Shown in pieces: positions 54,501 to 61,847 of a DNA stretch of 64,000 bases. A program made the translations under genes and the position numbers. The DNA lies in the NCBI RefSeq assembly GCF_029784135.1, contig NC_073746.1, positions 144,278,556 to 144,342,555 of the forward strand, given 5' to 3'. Position 1 is the first letter of the stretch. Each line of letters opens with the position of its first letter. The DNA is from Toxorhynchites rutilus septentrionalis. Its lineage: Eukaryota > Arthropoda > Insecta > Diptera > Culicidae. The notes under the pieces were generated by a model, which saw only the letters and a list, made by a program, of their open reading frames with translations, was not told where the DNA came from and searched no databases.

Positions 54501-55676
54501 GAATGCACCATCCTCAATCGGCACTGGAGAGAGTTTCACTACCACGCAAAGAAGGGGGACTTGGAATCGTCGACATTTCTGCACTGTGTGTTGCCCAGGT
54601 ACGACAACTGCGCGAGTACTTCGCAGAACGCGCCAACCAAAACGCGCTATACCGGGCTGTCTGCGCCGCCGACAGAGGATACAGCGCTCTGCACTTGGCG
54701 CAAGCGGAGTACCAACTCAACTGCAATCTGCAGACAGTGGAGGAGAAGATTGCAGCTTGGAAGCAGAAGGCAGTGCATGGTGCCCACCCCCATCAACTGG
54801 ACCGGCCACACGTCGACAAGGCCGCATCTAATCTGTGGCTAACGCGTGGTGAACTCTCTTCAGTAGTAGAAGCCGACATGATAGCCATCCAGGACAGGAT
54901 AATGCCGACGAGAAACTGCAGGCGGTACGTCTGGCATCAAGACGTTGATGACATTTGCCGGATGTGCCATCAACCAGGTGAAAACATAGAGCACATTATG
55001 GGAGGCTGTCCCGTTTTGGCCAACGCAGCCTACACCGAGCGCCACAACAACGTGGCCCGTATTGTTCATCGACAACTGGCGCTCCAATGTGCTCTACTGG
55101 AAGACAACGTACCAAACTACCGGTACCTGCCTGCACCTGTCCTGGAAAATGACCGTTTCAAGCTGTACTGGGATCGCACTGTTCTGACCGACCTCTCGAT
55201 CCACCACAACCGCCCAGATATAATGGTTTACGACAAGAGCGACCGCAAAGTCACCATCATCGATGTCGCTATTCCACTGAACCAGAATCTGGAGGAGACC
55301 CACGGTCGCAAAATCTGCAAGTACCGACCATTGGCCGTGGAGCTCAAGGAACTGTGGGGGCTAAGGGAGGTCCCAAGAATTGTTCCAGTCGTTCTCTCTG
55401 GAACTGGAATTATCCCGAAGACACTTCTGGAAGCGCTAAAGGTGTTGAACATCGAGAAGGAATTGGCCGGCATCCAAAAGTCGGTCATCCTTAGCACCTG
55501 CGCGATTGTCCGACAATTCCTCGGTCAGGACTAAAACAGCACGAGCATGCAGATACGTGCATTCCGCAGAGCCTAGTCCCCCTTTGGCATTCAGAAGCCC
55601 GGGGGCAGGTGAAAATTCTGGCTAGGTTCGCCTAGTTAAGAAGTGAGATAAGTCTAAAAAAAAAAAAAAAAAAAAA
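51596..55676 (+). mobile_element. R4/Dong-like retrotransposon, copy 1 (full length)
   Basis: A complete element with a ~276-bp GC-rich 5' UTR, one ORF, a ~120-bp 3' UTR (ending GAAGTGAGATAAGTCT) and a 21-A tail (55656-55676). It starts right after the A tail of the upstream element. It lacks the GCC that copies 2 and 3 have before their A tails. No target duplication can be defined because both sides are A-rich. Confidence 0.9.
51872..55534 (+). CDS. R4/Dong-like polyprotein, copy 1 (intact)
   Basis: A single 1,220-residue protein for target-primed reverse transcription. The basic N-terminus holds a SANT/Myb-like DNA-binding segment at residues ~88-175 (RRRIMWTHEMNEFVIRAYY, NAMNARRRAIVRNN). 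The RT spans ~490-780, with AAPGPDGVQNFWHK, KYRPITCLSSLYKI, MAYIDYRKAYDSIPH (motif A, Asp618), FQGDSFSPLWF and FYMDDLKVYA (catalytic Asp727-Asp728). The C-terminus has a CCHC knuckle at residues 1029-1046 (CRMCHQPGENIEHIMGGC). A restriction-enzyme-like endonuclease follows: RPDIMVYDKSDRKVTIIDVA, with Asp1116 and Asp1131, then a Lys in KICKYRPL. This order and the PD..D..K nuclease are typical of the R4/Dong group and its R2-like relatives. The frame has no breaks. The start is the first ATG after the GC-rich leader, and the same ATG is present in copies 2 and 4. Confidence 0.92.
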   Translation: MELRSRRILRMRSPEEGPRTGAGPGTGVRASGQRLEGDVQERATSRVQPEELPPHGNSSHRHHPRNAAPTRRVATARRQSSTLVGTTRRRIMWTHEMNEFVIRAYYICTALETDMSGRPRILTMFEEAYPEFVGRLDQNAMNARRRAIVRNNMLSQTQIDEIKQQVQREISSRNNRASDVSRRSSVRLSNSFASGARESAPVEATVQQPPEPEDPQPDQQLLRDLVFHYDEAISQFRDTDPLSRPRIPKLQYSRRLTSAVKLMNEHVLPLHLVDAENMEELQLKVYCAAVATAKSLGYRIRPRGGLLQHLRERREPPWRRRLEQRILNKRAAIGRLMAYKRGSRSAKLCRQVAVIVRPTELRQLGAHQLTEKLDTLVQQLSVLTKRLKRYSDSAKRQEQNRMFRDNEKAFYDHISDEKPDYREGLPDISDVTNFWAGIWETPVQHRDGQMWLRREEESCGEIGEMPAIIVEENDVREASRYLRNWAAPGPDGVQNFWHKKLTVAHQKIAECFNKVLRDPHNLPEFATRGVTFLLPKDSNTLNPSKYRPITCLSSLYKILSSIITAKVSAHCEQHHIIVEEQKGCRKNTHGCKDQAIIDATIVGQAVYNQRNLSMAYIDYRKAYDSIPHSFLVRVLELYKIDPVVVRFLQHAMRQWSTSLHLSDGENVLQSRTLQIKRGIFQGDSFSPLWFCLALNPLSRTLNRNGHGYKIRYGDGAHEEVTHTFYMDDLKVYADSRQRLGVAIRVVEDISRDICMEFGLDKCRCVHLLKGQLTESGGYEVYDGEFIRDMVRGESYKYLGFRQLTGIRHSDIKTELRDKFLSRVNCVLRTFLNAGNKVRAINTFAVPLLTFSFGVVKWSKTDLEDLERRMRKAFKEAGMHHPQSALERVSLPRKEGGLGIVDISALCVAQVRQLREYFAERANQNALYRAVCAADRGYSALHLAQAEYQLNCNLQTVEEKIAAWKQKAVHGAHPHQLDRPHVDKAASNLWLTRGELSSVVEADMIAIQDRIMPTRNCRRYVWHQDVDDICRMCHQPGENIEHIMGGCPVLANAAYTERHNNVARIVHRQLALQCALLEDNVPNYRYLPAPVLENDRFKLYWDRTVLTDLSIHHNRPDIMVYDKSDRKVTIIDVAIPLNQNLEETHGRKICKYRPLAVELKELWGLREVPRIVPVVLSGTGIIPKTLLEALKVLNIEKELAGIQKSVILSTCAIVRQFLGQD

Positions 55677-55682
55677 GGTTCA

Positions 55683-58600
55683 GGTTCTCAAATGGGGATC
55701 AACATAGGGTAGGAGCCTGCCTGTTGGTCTCAAATGTTCCTATCTCACGCCTCCACGAAGATCATATGACGACATTTTTAGATCGGGCGTGAACTGGAAA
55801 CACACACCTGGTCTTGGCTCCGAGAACGGGTGTCGAAAGTGGCTAAGTGAGGGGGTGCGAGCGAGTCAGAGCGCTATATCTCTCCCGGGGAAGGCCTCCC
55901 GGGTCATGGAGGCCTTGCCAACCCGCTGTCTCCCGGGCAAAGGAGATACACCCAATAAAATGGAGCTACGATCACGAAGAATAATTAGAATGCGATCACC
56001 CGAGGAGGGTCCCCGAACTGGAGCTGGTCCTGGAACGGGCGTAAGAGCGAGCGGCCAGCGGCTGGAGGGCGATGTGCAAGAGCGGGCCACCAGCCGGGTT
56101 CAACCCGAAGAGCTACCGCCACACGGAAACAGCAGCCATCGACATCACCCAAGAAACGCTGCGCCTACGAGACGTGTTGCGACTGCCAGACGACAGTCGT
56201 CCACACTTGTGGGTACCACTAGGCGCCGGATCATGTGGACACACGAAATGAATGAATTCGTGATCCGCGCCTATTACATCTGCACTGCTTTGGAGACGGA
56301 CATGAGCGGTCGCCCTCGAATACTAACAATGTTCGAGGAAGCGTATCCAGAGTTCGTCGGGAGGCTTGATCAGAACGCGATGAACGCGAGGCGTAGAGCG
56401 ATAGTACGCAACAACATGCTCTCCCAAACGCAAATCGACGAGATCAAGCAGCAGGTGCAGAGAGAAATAAGCTCCAGGAACAACAGAGCAAGCGATGTGT
56501 CGAGACGAAGTTCAGTACGGCTGAGCAATTCATTCGCGAGTGGGGCACGCGAATCAGCACCAGTGGAGGCCACAGTACTACAACCCCCTGAGCCGGAAGA
56601 CCCACAGCCAGATCAACAACTACTACGCGATCTGGTCTTCCACTACGACGAGGCGATCTCACAGTTCCGCGACACAGACCCATTGTCGCGCCCCAGGATC
56701 CCGAAGTTGCAGCATTCCCGCAGGCTGACAAGTGCAGTAAAGCTCATGAACGAGCACGTTCTTCCGCTGCACTTGGTTGATGCTGAGAACATGGAGGAGC
56801 TGCAACTGAAAGTTTACTGTGCTGCTGTGGCGACCGCCAAAAGTTTAGGATACCGTATTAGGCCAAGAGGCGGACTGCTCCAACATCTCCGTGAAAGGCG
56901 TGAGCCTCCATGGCGAAGGAGATTGGAGCAACGGATCCTAAACAAGCGCGCCGCAATTGGAAGACTGATGGCGTACAAAAGAGGCAGCAGATCGGCGAAA
57001 TTATGTCGCCAAGTTGCTGTGATCGTGCGGCCTACTGAACTTCGCCAGCTGGGAGCTCACCAGCTGACGGAAAAACTCGACACACTGGTACAGCAATTGA
57101 GCGTCCTAACTAAACGGCTGAAACGTTACTCTGACTCTGCAAAGCGCCAGGAACAAAATCGGATGTTCAGAGATAACGAAAAAGCGTTCTACGACCACAT
57201 TAGCGACGAGAAGCCCGACTACCGCGAAGGTTTGCCAGATATTAGCGATGTGACGAACTTCTGGGCTGGTATTTGGGAGACCCCAGTACAACATCGCGAC
57301 GGGCAAATGTGGTTAAGACGGGAGGAGGAGAGTTGTGGTGAAATTGGAGAGATGCCAGCTATCATCGTCGAAGAGAACGATGTCCGCGAAGCCTCGCGGT
57401 ACCTGAGGAACTGGGCAGCACCGGGCCCCGATGGTGTTCAGAACTTCTGGCACAAGAAGCTGACCGTCGCACATCAAAAGATAGCTGAGTGCTTCAACAA
57501 GGTGCTACGTGACCCACACAACCTCCCTGAATTCGCCACCCGTGGCGTCACATTCCTCCTCCCGAAAGACAGCAACACATTGAACCCATCAAAGTACAGG
57601 CCGATAACGTGCCTATCGAGTCTGTACAAGATATTAAGCAGCATCATAACCGCCAAAGTTTCTGCCCACTGCGAACAACACCATATCATCGCAGAAGAGC
57701 AGAAAGGATGCAGAAAAAATACGCATGGCTGCAAAGACCAGGCCATCATCGACGCAACCATAGTCGGCCAGGCGGTTTATAATCAGCGGAACCTAAGCAT
57801 GGCCTATATCGATTACAGGAAGGCTTATGACTCCATACCTCACTCGTTTCTCGTCCGGGTATTGGAGCTCTACAAAATTGATCCCGTCGTCGTTAGGTTC
57901 CTGCAGCATGCGATGAGGCAGTGGAGCACGTCTCTGCACCTTAGTGATGGGGAAAATGTGTTGCAGTCTAGAACGCTGCAGATAAAGAGGGGGATATTCC
58001 AAGGCGACTCTTTCAGCCCGCTTTGGTTTTCTCTGGCACTGAACCCCCTCAGTAGGACGCTCAATAGAAACGGTCATGGCTATAAAATAAGGTATGGCGA
58101 CGGCGCCCACGAAGAAGTGACCCATACCTTTTACATGGACGATCTCAAGGTCTACGCTGATTCACGTCAGCGTCTAGGTGTAGCTATCCGAGTTGTCGAA
58201 GACATAAGCAGGGACATCTGTATGGAGTTCGGCCTCGACAAGTGTCGCTGTGTCCACCTGCTGAAAGGACAACTTACCGAATCCGGAGGCTACGAGGTCT
58301 ATGACGGCGAGTTTATAAGAGACATGGTTCGTGGCGAATCCTATAAATATCTTGGATTCCGACAGCTCACCGGGATTCGCCACTCCGACATCAAGACGGA
58401 GCTGCGAGACAAGTTCTTGAGTCGAGTGAACTGTGTCCTGAGGACTTTCCTCAACGCGGGGAACAAGGTACGCGCGATCAACACATTCGCGGTTCCCCTG
58501 CTGACCTTCAGTTTTGGTGTAGTCAAATGGAGCAAAACTGACCTAGAGGACCTTGAGAGGAGGATGAGGAAAGCATTCAAAGAGGCCGGAATGCACCATC

Positions 58601-59760
58601 CTCAATCGGCACTGGAGAGAGTTTCACTACCACGCAAAGAAGGGGGACTTGGAATCGTCGACATTTCTGCACTGTGTGTTGCCCAGGTACGACAACTGCG
58701 CGAGTACTTCGCAGAACGCGCCAACCAAAACGCGCTATACCGGGCTGTCTGCGCCGCCGACAGAGGATACAGCGCTCTGCACTTGGCGCAAGCGGAGTAC
58801 CAACTCAACTGCAATCTGCAGACAGTGGAGGAGAAGATTGCAGCTTGGAAGCAGAAGGCAGTGCATGGTGCCCACCCCCATCAACTGGATCGGCCACACG
58901 TCGACAAGGCCGCATCTAATCTGTGGCTAACGCGTGGTGAACTCTCTTCAGTAGTAGAAGCCGACATGATAGCCATCCAGGACAGGATAATGCCGACGAG
59001 AAACTGCAGGCGGTACGTCTGGCATCAAGACGTTGATGACATTTGCCGGATGTGCCATCAACCAGGTGAAAACATAGAACACATTATGGGAGGCTGTCCC
59101 GTTTTGGCCAACGCAGCCTACACCGAGCGCCACAACAACGTGGCCCGTATTGTTCATCGACAACTGGCGCTCCAATGTGCTCTACTGGAAGACAACGTAC
59201 CAAACTACCGGTACCTGCCTGCACCTGTCCTGGAAAATGACCGTTTCAAGCTGTACTGGGATCGCACTGTTCTGACCGACCTCTCGATCCACCACAACCG
59301 GCCAGATATAATGGTTTACGACAAGAGCGACCGCAAAGTCACCATCATCGATGTCGCTATTCCACTGAACCAGAATCTGGAGGAGACCCACGGTCGCAAA
59401 ATCTGCAAGTACCGACCATTGGCCGTGGAGCTCAAGGAACTGTGGGGGCTAAGGGAGGTCCCAAGAATTGTTCCAGTCGTTCTCTCTGGAACTGGAATTG
59501 TCCCGAAGACACTTCTGGAAGCGCTAAAGGTGTTGAATATGGAGAAGGAATTGGCCGGCATCCAAAAGTCGGTCATCCTTAGCACCTGCGCGATTGTCCG
59601 ACAATTTCTCGGTCAGGACTGAAACAGCACGAGCATGCAGATACGTGCATTCCGCAGAGCCTAGTCCCCCTTTGGCATTCAGAAGCCCGGGGGCAGGTGA
59701 AAATTCTGGCTAGGTTCGCCTAGTTAAGAAGTGAGATAAGTCTGCCAAAATAAAAAAAAA
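55683..59760 (+). mobile_element. R4/Dong-like retrotransposon, copy 2 (full length)
   Basis: It begins GGTTCTCAAATGGGG like copy 1, after six extra bases (GGTTCA, 55677-55682) that partly repeat the element start. The tail is AAAATAAAAAAAAA (59747-59760) after AGTCTGCC. Outside a short block at the start codon it matches copy 1 almost everywhere. Copy 3 is joined directly to its tail. Confidence 0.9.
55960..59622 (+). CDS. R4/Dong-like polyprotein, copy 2 (intact)
   Basis: The same 1,220-residue design as copy 1, with all catalytic residues kept (YMDD, CCHC, RPD...D). It differs at only a handful of residues, including Leu for Gln in VLQPPE, His for Tyr in LQHSRR, Ala for Val in IIAEEQ, Ser for Cys in FSLALNP, Val for Ile in GIVPK and Met for Ile in NMEKE. 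Upstream the frame stays open to an ATG at 55907 (18 more residues) because the leader has one base more than in copy 1. I keep the start at 55960 because that ATG is shared by all copies that reach it. Both copies 1 and 2 could encode active enzyme. Confidence 0.92.
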   Translation: MELRSRRIIRMRSPEEGPRTGAGPGTGVRASGQRLEGDVQERATSRVQPEELPPHGNSSHRHHPRNAAPTRRVATARRQSSTLVGTTRRRIMWTHEMNEFVIRAYYICTALETDMSGRPRILTMFEEAYPEFVGRLDQNAMNARRRAIVRNNMLSQTQIDEIKQQVQREISSRNNRASDVSRRSSVRLSNSFASGARESAPVEATVLQPPEPEDPQPDQQLLRDLVFHYDEAISQFRDTDPLSRPRIPKLQHSRRLTSAVKLMNEHVLPLHLVDAENMEELQLKVYCAAVATAKSLGYRIRPRGGLLQHLRERREPPWRRRLEQRILNKRAAIGRLMAYKRGSRSAKLCRQVAVIVRPTELRQLGAHQLTEKLDTLVQQLSVLTKRLKRYSDSAKRQEQNRMFRDNEKAFYDHISDEKPDYREGLPDISDVTNFWAGIWETPVQHRDGQMWLRREEESCGEIGEMPAIIVEENDVREASRYLRNWAAPGPDGVQNFWHKKLTVAHQKIAECFNKVLRDPHNLPEFATRGVTFLLPKDSNTLNPSKYRPITCLSSLYKILSSIITAKVSAHCEQHHIIAEEQKGCRKNTHGCKDQAIIDATIVGQAVYNQRNLSMAYIDYRKAYDSIPHSFLVRVLELYKIDPVVVRFLQHAMRQWSTSLHLSDGENVLQSRTLQIKRGIFQGDSFSPLWFSLALNPLSRTLNRNGHGYKIRYGDGAHEEVTHTFYMDDLKVYADSRQRLGVAIRVVEDISRDICMEFGLDKCRCVHLLKGQLTESGGYEVYDGEFIRDMVRGESYKYLGFRQLTGIRHSDIKTELRDKFLSRVNCVLRTFLNAGNKVRAINTFAVPLLTFSFGVVKWSKTDLEDLERRMRKAFKEAGMHHPQSALERVSLPRKEGGLGIVDISALCVAQVRQLREYFAERANQNALYRAVCAADRGYSALHLAQAEYQLNCNLQTVEEKIAAWKQKAVHGAHPHQLDRPHVDKAASNLWLTRGELSSVVEADMIAIQDRIMPTRNCRRYVWHQDVDDICRMCHQPGENIEHIMGGCPVLANAAYTERHNNVARIVHRQLALQCALLEDNVPNYRYLPAPVLENDRFKLYWDRTVLTDLSIHHNRPDIMVYDKSDRKVTIIDVAIPLNQNLEETHGRKICKYRPLAVELKELWGLREVPRIVPVVLSGTGIVPKTLLEALKVLNMEKELAGIQKSVILSTCAIVRQFLGQD

Positions 59761-61704
59761 CACCATATCATCGCAGAAGAGCAGAAAGGATGCAGAAAAA
59801 ATACGCATGGCTGCAAAGACCAGGCCATCATCGACGCAACCATAGTCGGCCAGGCGGTTTATAATCAGCGGAACCTAAGCATGGCCTATATCGATTACAG
59901 GAAGGCTTATGACTCCATACCTCACTCGTTTCTCGTCCGGGTATTGGAGCTCTACAAAATTGATCCCGTCGTCGTTAGGTTCCTGCAGCATGCGATGAGG
60001 CAGTGGAGCACGTCTCTGCACCTTAGTGATGGGGAAAATGTGTTGCAGTCTAGAACGCTGCAGATAAAGAGGGGGATATTCCAAGGCGACTCTTTCAGCC
60101 CGCTTTGGTTTTGTCTGGCACTGAACCCCCTCAGTAGGACGCTCAATAGAAACGGTCATGGCTATAAAATAAGGTATGGCGACGGCGCCCACGAAGAAGT
60201 GACCCATACCTTTTACATGGACGATCTCAAGGTCTACGCTGATTCACGTCAGCGTCTAGGTGTAGCTATCCGGGTTGTCGAAGACATAAGCAGGGACATC
60301 TGTATGGAGTTCGGCCTCGACAAGTGTCGCTGTGTCCACCTGCTGAAAGGACAACTTACCGAATCCGGAGGCTACGAGGTCTATGACGGCGAGTTTATAA
60401 GAGACATGGTTCGTGGCGAATCCTATAAATATCTTGGATTCCGACAGCTCACCGGGATTCGCCACTCCGACATCAAGACGGAGCTGCGAGACAAGTTCTT
60501 GAGTCGAGTGAACTGTGTCCTGAGGACTTTCCTCAACGCGGGGAACAAGGTACGCGCGATCAACACATTCGCGGTTCCCCTGCTGACCTTCAGTTTTGGT
60601 GTAGTCAAATGGAGCAAAACTGACCTAGAGGACCTTGAGAGGAGGATGAGGAAAGCATTCAAAGAGGCCGGAATGCACCATCCTCAATCGGCACTGGAGA
60701 GAGTTTCACTACCACGCAAAGAAGGGGGACTTGGAATCGTCGACATTTCTGCACTGTGTGTTGCCCAGGTACGACAACTGCGCGAGTACTTCGCAGAACG
60801 CGCCAACCAAAACGCGCTATACCGGGCTGTCTGCGCCGCCGACAGAGGATACAGCGCTCTGCACTTGGCGCAAGCGGAGTACCAACTCAACTGCAATCTG
60901 CAGACAGTGGAGGAGAAGATTGCAGCTTGGAAGCAGAAGGCAGTGCATGGTGCCCACCCCCATCAACTGGATCGGCCACACGTCGACAAGGCCGCATCTA
61001 ATCTGTGGCTAACGCGTGGTGAACTCTCTTCAGTAGTAGAAGCCGACATGATAGCCATCCAGGACAGGATAATGCCGACGAGAAACTGCAGGCGGTACGT
61101 CTGGCATCAAGACGTTGATGACATTTGCCGGATGTGCCATCAACCAGGTGAAAACATAGAACACATTATGGGAGGCTGTCCCGTTTTGGCCAACGCAGCC
61201 TACACCGAGCGCCACAACAACGTGGCCCGTATTGTTCATCGACAACTGGCGCTCCAATGTGCTCTACTGGAAGACAACGTACCAAACTACCGGTACCTGC
61301 CTGCACCTGTCCTGGAAAATGACCGTTTCAAGCTGTACTGGGATCGCACTGTTCTGACCGACCTCTCGATCCACCACAACCGGCCAGATATAATGGTTTA
61401 CGACAAGAGCGACCGCAAAGTCACCATCATCGATGTCGCTATTCCACTGAACCAGAATCTGGAGGAGACCCACGGTCGCAAAATCTGCAAGTACCGACCA
61501 TTGGCCGTGGAGCTCAAGGAACTGTGGGGGCTAAGGGAGGTCCCAAGAATTGTTCCAGTCGTTCTCTCTGGAACTGGAATTATCCCGAAGACACTTCTGG
61601 AAGCGCTAAAGGTGTTGAATATGGAGAAGGAATTGGCCGGCATCCAAAAGTCGGTCATCCTTAGCACCTGCGCGATTGTCCGACAATTTCTCGGTCAGGA
61701 CTAA
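59761..61704 (+). CDS. R4/Dong-like polyprotein, copy 3 (partial, C-terminal 647 aa)
   Basis: The open frame enters at the first base of the truncated copy (HHIIAEEQKGC) and runs to the stop at 61702-61704. It keeps the motif A Asp (MAYIDYRKAYD), YMDD, the CCHC knuckle and the whole nuclease. It lacks the N-terminal DNA-binding segment and the first RT motifs, so it should be inactive as an RT. The first internal ATG is 59881. The frame is otherwise unbroken. Confidence 0.9.
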   Translation, partial: HHIIAEEQKGCRKNTHGCKDQAIIDATIVGQAVYNQRNLSMAYIDYRKAYDSIPHSFLVRVLELYKIDPVVVRFLQHAMRQWSTSLHLSDGENVLQSRTLQIKRGIFQGDSFSPLWFCLALNPLSRTLNRNGHGYKIRYGDGAHEEVTHTFYMDDLKVYADSRQRLGVAIRVVEDISRDICMEFGLDKCRCVHLLKGQLTESGGYEVYDGEFIRDMVRGESYKYLGFRQLTGIRHSDIKTELRDKFLSRVNCVLRTFLNAGNKVRAINTFAVPLLTFSFGVVKWSKTDLEDLERRMRKAFKEAGMHHPQSALERVSLPRKEGGLGIVDISALCVAQVRQLREYFAERANQNALYRAVCAADRGYSALHLAQAEYQLNCNLQTVEEKIAAWKQKAVHGAHPHQLDRPHVDKAASNLWLTRGELSSVVEADMIAIQDRIMPTRNCRRYVWHQDVDDICRMCHQPGENIEHIMGGCPVLANAAYTERHNNVARIVHRQLALQCALLEDNVPNYRYLPAPVLENDRFKLYWDRTVLTDLSIHHNRPDIMVYDKSDRKVTIIDVAIPLNQNLEETHGRKICKYRPLAVELKELWGLREVPRIVPVVLSGTGIIPKTLLEALKVLNMEKELAGIQKSVILSTCAIVRQFLGQD

Positions 61705-61847
61705 AACAGCACGAGCATGCAGATACGTGCATTCCGCAGAGCCTAGTCCCCCTTTGGCATTCAGAAGCCCGGGGGCAGGTGAAAATTCTGGCTAGGTTCG
61801 CCTAGTTAAGAAGTGAGATAAGTCTGCCAAAAAAAAAAAAAAAAAAA
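59761..61847 (+). mobile_element. R4/Dong-like retrotransposon, copy 3 (5'-truncated)
   Basis: It starts inside the RT coding region at CACCATATCATCGCAGAAG, directly after the A-rich tail of copy 2, and runs to its own tail (A run to 61847 after AGTCTGCC). 5' truncation is the usual result of incomplete target-primed reverse transcription. It shares single-base variants with both copy 1 (Cys in FCLALNP, Ile in GIIPK) and copy 2 (CGG in the RPD codon, NMEKE). It is therefore not a simple duplicate of either. Confidence 0.9.

Noticed and set aside
55789..55959. 57-residue N-terminal extension of R4 copy 2
   Set aside because: It begins at a GTG, the first ATG in that frame is 55907, and a one-base difference removes the frame in copy 1. 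The shared ATG at 55960 is the better start.
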